From: Prevotellaceae bacterium
Lineage (GTDB): Bacteria; Bacteroidota; Bacteroidia; Bacteroidales; UBA932
Length of the DNA: 32,560 bases
NCBI GenBank assembly: GCA_031279695.1
Contig: JAITIA010000075.1
Location: forward strand, 1-32,560
Direction: 5' to 3'
Position 1 is the stretch's first letter. Each line of letters begins with the position of its first letter. Under the pieces are notes generated by a model. That model did not search any database, was not told the DNA's origin, and was given only the letters and a program-made list of their open reading frames with translations. Positions 7,548-16,387 of the stretch are shown one piece after another. The translations under genes were made by a program, and so were the position numbers.

Positions 7548-10500
7548 TTAAAAAGAAATTTGAATACCGCCCATATAGACCCTTCTGGCACCCTGGATAC
7601 CGCTGTCGTTATCGCCGTTGCCATTATAGGTATTGCCTCGCAATCCTGATTCAGGATCGACGTGATACTTAACCGTAGGGCTGAAAGTAAGCAGGTTGTC
7701 GCCGGTTACGTAGAGCCGCAGGTTTGATATGCCCACTTTTTGAAGCAGAGCTTTTGGAAGAGAATAGCCCAGCGTCAGGTTGCGTAGGCGGAGGAAGCTG
7801 TTATTCACAATAAACAGGTCGGTATTAGTGTTTTGACCGGCTATTGTTTTATTTTCCATCGACCAGCGCGGGAACTTGGTATTGTCGCCCGGTTTCATCC
7901 ATACATTTCCATCCACAATTGAAGGTACAGGACTGACTCCTGCACGTATAGAGTAATTTTCCAATAATTGATAATCGTATATTACAGAGCCATACGAGCC
8001 ATAGAACATGAACGAAAAGTCGAAGCCTTTCCATGCAAACGAATTGGTAATCGACCCATATCCTTTTGGAATAGACGAGCCTACAAATTGACCATCTCTG
8101 GCTAAAGAAACGTTAGACCATTCTTCCGTTGTACTCCAATTGCCGTTACCATCCTGTACCCAATAGCGCAAGCGTCCATTCTCCGGATTTACCCCTGCAT
8201 TTTTCGGAAGAAAATGTTCCATAACTGAGCGACCAACCGTGCGTTTTGCTGTGGTACGGTATATGTCAAAGGTATAGGCGCCGCCGGGGAGTTTAAGAAT
8301 TTCGTTATGCAAGGTGGTGAAGTTTGCATTGATATTCCAAGTAAAGTCGCGGTTCTGTAGAACTTTTACTCCCAGACCAAACTCAAAACCGGTGTTGAGA
8401 ATATCGCCAAGATTGGTATTGATTTTCGAGGCGCCTGCATTGAACGAATAGGGAAGATCTTTTTCTGCCAGCAGTCCTTCAGAGTTGCGTCGATAATACT
8501 CAATTGTTCCGGTGAAACGGTTGGTTATGGTAAAATCAATGGCAACGTTTATTTGTCGGTTTTCTTCCCAATGCAGGTCGTTGGCTGCATTGCTGGATTT
8601 CCGCAAACCCGGTTCTCCATACATATTATAAGGCTCGTAATAGGACTGGTAGGCATACAGAGTTCCCACATTGTCGTTGCCTGTTGCTCCGTAACTTGCA
8701 CGCAGAGCAAGATTGTTAAGCCAGTCGATATCCTGCATGAATGCTTCCTGCGATATGCGCCAGCTTGCGCCAACAGAGAAAAAGTTGCCCCAGCGCTGGT
8801 CGGGATGGAAGCGGGACGAGCCGTCGCGACGTACAGAACCCGATAAGTAATATTTGTTCTGATAATTATACTGAGCCTGACCGAAAAATGAGAGCAAAGC
8901 ATAGCGGTCGCGGAACGAACTTCCGCTCCAGTTTTTTGTGGTATTGCTCACCTCATATCGTCCGATTTCCATAATTCCAGCACCCGAGGTTGCTGCTTCC
9001 GTTTCCGTGCGGGAATAAAATTCATGTCCGGCAAGCAAATTAATGTTGTGGTCGCCAAAGGATTTATCCCAAGTCAGAAGATTATTCCATGTAAGAGAGG
9101 CAACCTTGTTGTTTCTGCGGTTAGCACTGCCGCCGTCGGTTCTTACCGTTATACCGTAGGGAGCCACCTGGTTCCATTCATGCACAGCAGAACCGTAGCC
9201 ATAATGATTGCGCCCAATATCGTCGTAGTTGATATTGGTTTTGTATTTGACATCGAATGGCAGGGTAATTTCCGCAGAATAATGGGCAGTCATCATGCCG
9301 TCTTCATCATTACTAAAACTATAGTCCTCAGGGTTGTTCCAATAGTCGCCCTGACCGCCCATACCATCAAGAGAATGAATGCCAAAAAATTCCCCTACGT
9401 TGGTTCCGTAGTCCTTCATCCTGCTGCCGGTTTTCAGTGAGTATTCCCAGTCGGTATTGTCGGCATTGCGCAACCATGGAGAGTTGAGCGAATTGGAAAA
9501 AACCAACATGCGGTTTCCGCCGCTGCCTGCCTGCCGTCCGTAACTGTAAGCCAGACTGCCGCCCATTGTCAGCCAGTCCTTTATTTTGGAAGTTACATTG
9601 GCGCGAAAACCATAGCGTTTGTAGTACTGTGCAATACCATACCCGTTGTCGTTCAAGTGCGAAGCCGAGAAGAAATAGGAGGTTTTGCCGTCGTTTGTCG
9701 CTCCGCTCACGTCAAAACTATAGTCCTGACGCAGTTTGCGCGAATAAACCGCTCCATAGAAATCCCAGTCGCTTGGCTCCCATACCATTTCCAGATTGGG
9801 GTTTACATGAGGATTGCCATTGCCGTCGTGCAGAACATACTGGTTGAGCGGCACCGATTTGAATGGCGACACATAGACCGTTTGCCCCTGCGAGTTTGTT
9901 CGCGCCGCCACTGACTGGCTGATACCCAACGAGGACGCATAGTTCGAGGCATCCGCTACACTCATGTTGTGCAGATACAAACCGTCGTTATAGTTTGCCC
10001 GCCAAATGTAGAGCATAGTTTGGTAGGGATCGGCTTTGGTGGGGTTTTTCACGGCATTGTCGGAAGTACCCCACGAGGCTTTGAAGTTCACCACTGGAGC
10101 GCCCGATTTGCCGCGCTTGGTGGTGATTACCACAACGCCATTGGCAGCGCGCGAGCCATACAGAGCGGAGGCGGCGGCATCTTTGAGGATGGTGAGCGAT
10201 TCGATATCGGAAGTCGAAATCGAATTAAGTTTGCCATCGTAGGGAACGCCATCGACCACATACAGAGGGTTCGATGCGGCGGCGTCGCGCATGGTGCCGA
10301 TACCGCGAATTTGGATGCGGGAATCGCGTCCCGGGCTGCCCTCGTTGTTTGTAATGTTGACGCCGGCAGTCATACCCTGCAAAGATTCAACGGCATTGAC
10401 GCTTGAGATTTTTTGAATCTGTTCCGACTTGACAACTGCCGCCGCGCCGGTAAACGTCGATTTTTTTGCCGTACCGTAAGCCACAACAATAACTTCGTCC

Positions 10501-10835
10501 ATTTCCTGGGCGGTTTCGCTCATGACTACGTCGAGATTTGTTCTGTTATTGACGGCTACCTCCTGAGTGGCAAAACCGACAAACGAGAACACCAGTACCG
10601 AATTTCCAGACGGTACGGATATCGAATAACTTCCTGACACGCCGCTGACAACGCCCGCAGTAGTACCTTTTACCGTAATACTGACGTTGGGCAATGGTGC
10701 GCCGGAGGTTTCTGTTACCGTTCCAGTAACGGTAACGCCCTGTGCAAACGCCGATAAGGCGAATATACACATTCCACAGGCGGATAAATACATTTTCCGC
10801 ACTGTTCTCAAATTAAAAAAACTTTTCTTACTCAT
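7548..10835 (-). CDS. SusC/RagA-family TonB-linked outer-membrane transporter
   Basis: This is the channel partner of the downstream SusD protein, importing captured nutrients through the outer membrane with TonB energy. From the ATG at 10833-10835 it has 1095 residues: a signal peptide ending near FAQG (about residue 32), a carboxypeptidase-regulatory-like beta domain (about 33-110: TVTGTVTETSGAPLPNVSI, VSGSYSISVPSG), a TonB-box-like DEVIVVAYG, a plug domain with IQIRGIGT and LYVVDGVPYDG, then a long beta-barrel ending in the terminal aromatic GIQISF. The frame remains open far upstream of this ATG (a GTG at 10980-10982 and beyond, back to the CT tract). I chose 10835 because it begins directly at a normal signal peptide. 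That upstream openness is discussed under findings. Confidence 0.95.
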   Translation of the reverse strand: MSKKSFFNLRTVRKMYLSACGMCIFALSAFAQGVTVTGTVTETSGAPLPNVSITVKGTTAGVVSGVSGSYSISVPSGNSVLVFSFVGFATQEVAVNNRTNLDVVMSETAQEMDEVIVVAYGTAKKSTFTGAAAVVKSEQIQKISSVNAVESLQGMTAGVNITNNEGSPGRDSRIQIRGIGTMRDAAASNPLYVVDGVPYDGKLNSISTSDIESLTILKDAAASALYGSRAANGVVVITTKRGKSGAPVVNFKASWGTSDNAVKNPTKADPYQTMLYIWRANYNDGLYLHNMSVADASNYASSLGISQSVAARTNSQGQTVYVSPFKSVPLNQYVLHDGNGNPHVNPNLEMVWEPSDWDFYGAVYSRKLRQDYSFDVSGATNDGKTSYFFSASHLNDNGYGIAQYYKRYGFRANVTSKIKDWLTMGGSLAYSYGRQAGSGGNRMLVFSNSLNSPWLRNADNTDWEYSLKTGSRMKDYGTNVGEFFGIHSLDGMGGQGDYWNNPEDYSFSNDEDGMMTAHYSAEITLPFDVKYKTNINYDDIGRNHYGYGSAVHEWNQVAPYGITVRTDGGSANRRNNKVASLTWNNLLTWDKSFGDHNINLLAGHEFYSRTETEAATSGAGIMEIGRYEVSNTTKNWSGSSFRDRYALLSFFGQAQYNYQNKYYLSGSVRRDGSSRFHPDQRWGNFFSVGASWRISQEAFMQDIDWLNNLALRASYGATGNDNVGTLYAYQSYYEPYNMYGEPGLRKSSNAANDLHWEENRQINVAIDFTITNRFTGTIEYYRRNSEGLLAEKDLPYSFNAGASKINTNLGDILNTGFEFGLGVKVLQNRDFTWNINANFTTLHNEILKLPGGAYTFDIYRTTAKRTVGRSVMEHFLPKNAGVNPENGRLRYWVQDGNGNWSTTEEWSNVSLARDGQFVGSSIPKGYGSITNSFAWKGFDFSFMFYGSYGSVIYDYQLLENYSIRAGVSPVPSIVDGNVWMKPGDNTKFPRWSMENKTIAGQNTNTDLFIVNNSFLRLRNLTLGYSLPKALLQKVGISNLRLYVTGDNLLTFSPTVKYHVDPESGLRGNTYNGNGDNDSGIQGARRVYMGGIQISF

Positions 10836-10842
10836 AGTTGAT

Positions 10843-11091
<249 letters not shown>

Positions 11092-11244
11092 CTGTAATCC
11101 AAGCGGTTACAAATCCTAAAAAAACCCCAAAATATGTCTGCAATTTATTCATATACAATCCTTTAAGTCTATTTATTAAAATTCATACAATTTTCCTTAA
11201 TTTTCTATTGTTGCATCTGCCATAATTTTTCACATTTGCGGGTG

Positions 11245-11274
11245 CAAAAGTACAACAAATTTTTGAAATGCAAA
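11245..11274 (-). promoter_or_regulatory. Distal promoter candidate for susC
   Basis: Minus strand TTTG (11274-11271), an 18-bp spacer, then TACTTTTG (11252-11245), a good match to TTTG-N19-TAnnTTTG. It would give a leader of about 400 nt that includes the leader ORF, the (GA)16 tract and the terminator-like hairpin. Confidence 0.55.
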
Positions 11275-11423
11275 TATTTTTTTAAAAAATGTTAATATTT
11301 TTAAAGAAAATTGTAGATGAAATAATTTCGATTCAAACAGAAAAACAACAAAAAATTTTGATTTACGAGGGTTGATTACGGACGAGCCGCTTTCTTTTTT
11401 CTGCTCAATCAAAAAAAAAGTAT

Positions 11424-11431
11424 TAATTTTG
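11424..11431 (+). promoter_or_regulatory. -7 element for rarA
   Basis: TAATTTTG matches TAnnTTTG and lies 20 bp before the ATG at 11452. A clear -33 box is not seen. Its last base is the first base of a GTG that could otherwise be read as the rarA start, which argues for the downstream ATG. Confidence 0.5.
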
Positions 11432-11451
11432 TGCCTTTAAAAATTGATGTA

Positions 11452-12732
11452 ATGGAAAATGTACCTTTAGCTGAACGCCTGCGACCAAAGACTTTGGACG
11501 AATATATCGGACAGAAACATCTTGTTGGGGCAAATGCAGTATTGCGAAATATGATAGAATCGGACAATATTTCGTCGTTTATTCTCTGGGGTCCGCCCGG
11601 AGTGGGCAAAACTACTCTGGCGCAAATTATCGCCAACAAGCAAAATCGCGGATTTTTTGCGCTCAGCGCCATAAATTCGGGCGTGAAGGATATTCGCGAG
11701 GTGATTGAATCGGCAAAAAAACAGAAATTCTTTTCTACCCCAAGCCCAATCCTTTTTATCGACGAAATACACCGTTTCAGCAAATCGCAGCAGGATTCGC
11801 TGCTGGGAGCGGTCGAAAAGGGTATCGTGGTGCTTATTGGCGCAACAACCGAAAATCCTTCATTTGAGGTTATTACTCCTCTGCTTTCCCGTTCGCAGGT
11901 CTATATACTCAAATCGCTTGGCAAAGAAGACCTCGAAACTCTGATGAACAGAGCAATTTCCGACGATGTTGTGTTGAAAACTAAGAAGTTCGATATACGC
12001 TCAACCACCGCGCTGTTCCGCTTTTCGGGTGGCGATGCTCGAAAACTGCTTAACATTATCGACCTGCTGGTCAAAGCCTCGCCCAACCCCGATACAATTA
12101 TTATCGACAACGAAACCGTTACCCGTCTTTTGCAGGAAAATACGGCAATGTATGACAAAAACGGTGAACAGCACTACGATATTATCTCTGCATTCATCAA
12201 ATCTGTTCGCGGCAGCGACCCCAACGCGGCGATTTACTGGCTGGCGCGAATGCTCGAAGGCGGCGAAGACATTATTTTCATCGCCCGACGCCTGCTGATT
12301 CTCGCCTCCGAAGACGTCGGGCTTGCCAATCCCAACGCCCTGCTGCTGGCAAATGCCTGTTTCGACGCGGTCAATAAAATCGGAATGCCCGAAGCCCGCA
12401 TTATACTTGCCGAAGCAACTGTCTATCTGGCAACATCGCCCAAAAGTAACACCGCGTATATGGCAATCGAACAGGCTACTGCCACCGTCAAACAAACCGG
12501 CGACCTGCCCGTTCCGCTGCATCTGCGCAACGCCCCCACCAAACTGATGAAGGAGCTTGGATATGGCGATAACTATAAATATGCACACTCGTATCAGGGC
12601 AATTTTGTGGATTTGGAATTTTTGCCTGACGGAATTGCGGGAACAAAGTTCTATCAGCCAGCCGCCAACAATCCCAAAGAATCCGAAATACTGAAACTGC
12701 TGAAAAATCTCTGGAAAAAATATGAATACTGA
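11452..12732 (+). CDS. rarA: Replication-associated recombination protein A (clamp-loader-like AAA+ ATPase)
   Basis: RarA (MgsA) acts at stalled replication forks together with SSB and RecA. From the ATG at 11452 it has 426 residues, the usual size. The start PLAERLRPKTLDEYIGQ is the family signature. Walker A is GPPGVGKTT at 47-55 and Walker B is ILFIDEIHRFSKSQQD near residues 102-117. Then come the arginine-finger region TPLLSRSQVY, the sensor GGDARKLLNII, and the C-terminal tetramerisation part with SEDVGLANPNAL and PLHLRNAPTKLM. A GTG seven codons earlier is in frame but falls inside the promoter -7 box, so I prefer the ATG. It converges on gltD with only 9 bp between the stops. Confidence 0.96.
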   Translation: MENVPLAERLRPKTLDEYIGQKHLVGANAVLRNMIESDNISSFILWGPPGVGKTTLAQIIANKQNRGFFALSAINSGVKDIREVIESAKKQKFFSTPSPILFIDEIHRFSKSQQDSLLGAVEKGIVVLIGATTENPSFEVITPLLSRSQVYILKSLGKEDLETLMNRAISDDVVLKTKKFDIRSTTALFRFSGGDARKLLNIIDLLVKASPNPDTIIIDNETVTRLLQENTAMYDKNGEQHYDIISAFIKSVRGSDPNAAIYWLARMLEGGEDIIFIARRLLILASEDVGLANPNALLLANACFDAVNKIGMPEARIILAEATVYLATSPKSNTAYMAIEQATATVKQTGDLPVPLHLRNAPTKLMKELGYGDNYKYAHSYQGNFVDLEFLPDGIAGTKFYQPAANNPKESEILKLLKNLWKKYEY

Positions 12733-12741
12733 TGGATGTAT

Positions 12742-14163
12742 TCATATCTTCAGAAATCTGTCTATTTGGGCTGCAGCCTTGCGTCCGGAGTCTATTGCTC
12801 TGACAACCAGACTTGCGCCGGTAAGTGCGTCGCCGGCAGCAAATACCTTATCGACCGATGTTCGAAAGGGCGCGATGGCTGCAACATTGCCTCTTCCGTC
12901 GTAGTTTACTTTAAGTTCGTTGAGCAGACCTTCGTGGACGGGGTGTACGAAGCCCATTGAGAGCAGTACCAAATCGGCTTTTATCAATTCTGTTTTGCCG
13001 GTTTCTTTCATTGTTATTTTTCCGTCGGGCGATTTAATCCATTCAACGTATGCAACTTCCACGCCTGTAACATTACCGGCGTCGTTACCCACAAAACGTT
13101 TGCTTGCCAAATTCCAGCGGCGTTCGCAGCCTTCGTGATGCGAACTCGATGTGCGCAGAATATTAGGCCACAGTGGCCATGGGGTATCCGCGTTATAGTC
13201 TGTCGGCGGTTTGTCAAGTATCTCTATTTGAGTAACTTTTGCTGCTTTATGCCGTATCGACGTTCCCACGCAGTCCGAGCCGGTATCGCCGCCGCCAATC
13301 ACAAGCACATGTTTGTCTTTGGCAGATAGCAGTTTATCGGGGTTGAGCGGGGCGCCGGCAACTACGCGATTTTGTTGCTGCAACAGTTCCAGAGCGAAAT
13401 GAATACCATTCAGTTGCCTGCCTTCGATGGGCAGGTCGCGGGGCTGTCCGGCGCCGATAGCGATACAGATAGCGTCGTAACTTTCCAACAACTGCTTTGT
13501 TGTCAAATCTTTACCCGCCGCTATTCCGTATTTGAATTCTATGCCTTCGGCGGATAGAATATTCAGCCGTCTGTCGATAACTTTTTTATTGAGTTTAAAA
13601 TCAGGTATTCCAAAGCGCAGCAGTCCGCCGGCAGCCTCGTCCTTTTCGATAACGGTTACCGTATGACCTTTTTGGTTAAGCATATCGGCGGCAGCCAGAC
13701 CTGCAGGACCAGAGCCTATTACTGCCACTTTTTTGCCTGTGCGTTTTGCTGGAACACGCGGAACGACATAGCCTTCGATGAACGCCCGTTCGGCAACGGC
13801 GGCTTCGTTTTCGCGAATGGTTACAGGGTTTTCGTCGATTTTCAGCACGCAGCCTTTTTCGCAGAGGGCGGGACAGATGCGTCCGGTAAATTCGGGAAAA
13901 TTGATTGTACCTGTCAGTATTTTATAGGCTTCCTGCCATTTTCTTTTGTACAGTGCATCCTGCCATTCGGGCATGATATTGCCAACCGGACAGTTCCAGT
14001 GGCAGAACGGAACGCCGCAATCCATACATCGTGAGGCTTGTAGCACTCTGTCTTCGGAGTTAAGAGTCTGTTCAACTTCGCCAAAATCGGCAATTCTTTC
14101 CAGCATCGGTCTGTAGCCGGCTTCTTTGCGCGGAATTGTTAAAAACGCTTTAGGGTTACCCAT
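12742..14163 (-). CDS. gltD: Glutamate synthase small subunit (GltD-type NAD(P)H oxidoreductase)
   Basis: GltD passes electrons from NADPH through FAD and Fe-S clusters to the large GOGAT subunit. The 473-residue protein has the N-terminal Fe-S domain with C46-x2-C49-x4-C54-x3-C58 and CPALCEKGC (about 97-105). It then has an FAD-binding fold (VIGSGPAGLAAADML, about 148-162), a second nucleotide fold (VIGGGDTGSDCVGTSIRH, about 285-302) and the C-terminal flavin motif FAAGDALTGASLVVRAI. Length and motif order are complete. The large subunit gltB is not adjacent in this window, so the partner is either encoded elsewhere or different. GltD-like proteins also serve other oxidoreductases. A consensus promoter lies about 100 bp upstream, separate from lepA. 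Confidence 0.92.
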   Translation of the reverse strand: MGNPKAFLTIPRKEAGYRPMLERIADFGEVEQTLNSEDRVLQASRCMDCGVPFCHWNCPVGNIMPEWQDALYKRKWQEAYKILTGTINFPEFTGRICPALCEKGCVLKIDENPVTIRENEAAVAERAFIEGYVVPRVPAKRTGKKVAVIGSGPAGLAAADMLNQKGHTVTVIEKDEAAGGLLRFGIPDFKLNKKVIDRRLNILSAEGIEFKYGIAAGKDLTTKQLLESYDAICIAIGAGQPRDLPIEGRQLNGIHFALELLQQQNRVVAGAPLNPDKLLSAKDKHVLVIGGGDTGSDCVGTSIRHKAAKVTQIEILDKPPTDYNADTPWPLWPNILRTSSSHHEGCERRWNLASKRFVGNDAGNVTGVEVAYVEWIKSPDGKITMKETGKTELIKADLVLLSMGFVHPVHEGLLNELKVNYDGRGNVAAIAPFRTSVDKVFAAGDALTGASLVVRAIDSGRKAAAQIDRFLKI

Positions 14164-14263
14164 TTTATTTTTGTTTAAATTTGTCTTTTTCTTAATTTAA
14201 ATACTTAATTATAATAACGTTATGTCGATAAAAAACCGTTTGACACGCCACTATTTCGAGCGC

Positions 14264-14294
14264 CAAAGGTAGGTCTTTTTTTCGACAGTGCAAA
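14264..14294 (-). promoter_or_regulatory. Bacteroidetes-type promoter for gltD
   Basis: Minus strand TTTG (14294-14291), a 19-bp spacer, then TACCTTTG (14271-14264): a full match to the consensus. It sits just after the lepA stop codon and about 100 bp before the gltD ATG, so gltD need not depend on lepA transcription. Confidence 0.75.
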
Positions 14295-14299
14295 ATCAA

Positions 14300-16087
14300 T
14301 CAATCCATTCTCAAAACTGCAAGAAAAGCCTCCTGCGGAACTTCCACATTTCCAACTTGTCGCATACGTTTTTTGCCTTTCTTCTGTTTTTCAAGCAGTT
14401 TACGTTTTCGCGTAATATCGCCGCCGTAGCATTTGGCAAGCACGTCCTTACGCAGAGCCTTAATGGTTTCTCTGGCAATGATTTTTGCTCCGATGGCTGC
14501 CTGAATTTTTATTTCAAACTGCTGACGTGGAATTAATTCCTTCAGTTTTTCGCACATTTTACGTCCAAAATCGTATGAATGATCTCTGTGGATGAGGCTC
14601 GAAAGGGCGTCCACCGGTTCGCTGTTGAGCAGAATATCGAGTTTAACCAAATCGGCTGAATGATAATCGCCCATCGAATAATCGAAGGAGGCGTAACCTC
14701 TTGATATACTTTTCAGTTTATCGTAAAAATCGAAGACGATTTCCGAAAGTGGCATATCGTATGAGAGTTCAACGCGGTCGGTTGTCAAAAAGTGCTGACT
14801 TTTAAGTGTTCCGCGCTTGTCGAGACAAAGTTTCATCACCGTGCCAAGATATTCTGTTTTTGTAATTACCTGAGCATTAATATATGGCTCTTCCACTCTG
14901 TCCACAAGGTTGGGGGCGGGCAAACCGGAGGGGTTGTGTACCGTAACTTTCTCACCTTTTGTTGTATATACATTAAAAGAGACGTTTGGCACGGTTGTAA
15001 TCACATCCATGTCAAATTCTCGGTAGAGCCGTTCCTGAACGATTTCCATGTGCAGCAGCCCGAGGAAGCCGCAACGGAAGCCAAATCCCAGAGCCATCGA
15101 CGATTCGGGTTCAAAAGTGAGGGAAGCGTCGTTGAGTTGGAGTTTTTCCAGCGAGGCACGCAAATCTTCGTATTCGTCGGTGCTTGTCGGGTAAATTCCA
15201 GCAAACACCATTGGTTTAACGTCTTCGAAGCCCGAAATTGCTGTTTGGCAGGGACGGGCAACATGGGTAATTGTGTCGCCAACTTTGACTTCGGAAGCGG
15301 TTTTGATGCCCGAAATGATGTAGCCCACGTCGCCGGCTTTGACTTCGGAACGCGGTATCATGTTCAGTTTCAATGTTCCTATTTCATCAGCTTCATATTC
15401 TCGGTCGGTTGCAAAGAATTTCACTTTGTCGCCCTTGCGCATAACGCCGTTAAGCACTTTAAAATAGGCAATTATGCCACGAAACGAGTTGAAAACGGAG
15501 TCGAATATCAGCGCTTGGAGCGGGGCATTTTCGTCACCTTTGGGGCTTGGAATTTTTTCGACTATGGTTTGCAGTATCTGGTCAACGCCCAGCCCTGTTC
15601 TGGCGCTTGCAGGAATAATTTCCTCCGGTTTGCAGCCGAGCAAATCCACAATTTGGTCTTTAACCTCCTCTATCATTGCGGCATCCATGTCGATTTTGTT
15701 CAGTATCGGAATTATTTCCAAATCGTGTTCGAGAGCCAGATAGAGATTGGAAATAGTTTGCGCCTGTATTCCCTGAGTGGCGTCAACAACAAGCAAAGCG
15801 CCTTCGCATGAGGCAATTGCCCGCGACACTTCGTATGAAAAATCCACATGACCGGGGGTATCGATCAGATTGAGGATATATTTTTCATTATTTTGAAAAT
15901 ATTCCATTTGTATGGCATGACTTTTTATTGTGATGCCTTTTTCTCGTTCAAGATCCATATTATCAAGTACTTGGTCTTGAAAATCCCGTTCATTCAGGGT
16001 TTGTGTTGCCTGAAGCAAACGGTCGGCAAGAGTGCTTTTTCCGTGATCTATGTGGGCAATAATGCAAAAATTTCTTATGTTATTCAT
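14300..16087 (-). CDS. lepA: Elongation factor 4 (ribosome back-translocating GTPase LepA)
   Basis: LepA is a translational GTPase that binds the ribosome and affects stalled elongation and subunit assembly. From the ATG at 16085-16087 it has 595 residues, the standard size, beginning [19 protein letters not shown] with the G1 P-loop at 11-18. G3 ([15 protein letters not shown]) and G4 (NKID) are clear, as are the domain II/III motifs and the LepA C-terminal domain ending with [31 protein letters not shown] and PQEAFLAVL. The frame is open for another 37 codons upstream, but those residues resemble no LepA, and the chosen ATG starts at the conserved sequence. Confidence 0.97.
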   Translation of the reverse strand: MNNIRNFCIIAHIDHGKSTLADRLLQATQTLNERDFQDQVLDNMDLEREKGITIKSHAIQMEYFQNNEKYILNLIDTPGHVDFSYEVSRAIASCEGALLVVDATQGIQAQTISNLYLALEHDLEIIPILNKIDMDAAMIEEVKDQIVDLLGCKPEEIIPASARTGLGVDQILQTIVEKIPSPKGDENAPLQALIFDSVFNSFRGIIAYFKVLNGVMRKGDKVKFFATDREYEADEIGTLKLNMIPRSEVKAGDVGYIISGIKTASEVKVGDTITHVARPCQTAISGFEDVKPMVFAGIYPTSTDEYEDLRASLEKLQLNDASLTFEPESSMALGFGFRCGFLGLLHMEIVQERLYREFDMDVITTVPNVSFNVYTTKGEKVTVHNPSGLPAPNLVDRVEEPYINAQVITKTEYLGTVMKLCLDKRGTLKSQHFLTTDRVELSYDMPLSEIVFDFYDKLKSISRGYASFDYSMGDYHSADLVKLDILLNSEPVDALSSLIHRDHSYDFGRKMCEKLKELIPRQQFEIKIQAAIGAKIIARETIKALRKDVLAKCYGGDITRKRKLLEKQKKGKKRMRQVGNVEVPQEAFLAVLRMD

Positions 16088-16184
16088 CTTTATATCAATG
16101 GATTTCCGTCGAACATCGCCAAAAAATTCCGCCGCGAAATTAATAAATAATTTTCGTTCCTGAAAACCGTAATCCTGAAAATAA

Positions 16185-16217
16185 TTTGCAATTTCCAACT
16201 CTTGATTGTACTTTTGC
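16185..16217 (+). promoter_or_regulatory. Promoter candidate for the HydC-HydB fusion gene
   Basis: TTTG (16185-16188), a 21-bp spacer, then TACTTTTG (16210-16217). This is within the Bacteroidetes promoter form. It would give an untranslated leader of roughly 165 nt before the ATG at 16388. Confidence 0.5.
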
Positions 16218-16224
16218 AGTCGTC

Positions 16225-16232
16225 AAAAATAA
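16225..16232 (-). promoter_or_regulatory. -7 element candidate for lepA
   Basis: Minus strand TATTTTTG matches TAnnTTTG, 137 bp before the lepA ATG. No -33 box is seen at the right distance. It lies 7 bp from the plus-strand -7 box of the divergent gene, so the two promoters would be back to back. Confidence 0.3.
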
Positions 16233-16387
16233 GAATACTGTAATATGGAAAGTGTTATAAACAATCTTCAACATGCTGAATTTAGGGAAATTGCGTGTTG
16301 CGGAGAGTGTCAAACAGTGCAAACAAAAGAGGGCAAAATCCGCTCCTGCTTTGCAAAATAATTCTCATTCATCAATTACGAAATGCA

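Noticed and set aside
11431-11451. GTG start of rarA seven codons upstream
   Set aside because: The GTG overlaps the TAATTTTG promoter box, and the family's N-terminus starts at the ATG at 11452.
14792-15811. 339-codon plus-strand frame opposite lepA
   Set aside because: LepA is unmistakable on the other strand. The antisense product is Cys/Phe/His-rich with no domain.
16295-16387. N-terminal extension of the HydCB fusion
   Set aside because: The 31 extra residues do not resemble NuoE/HydC starts. The ATG at 16388 begins where family resemblance begins.
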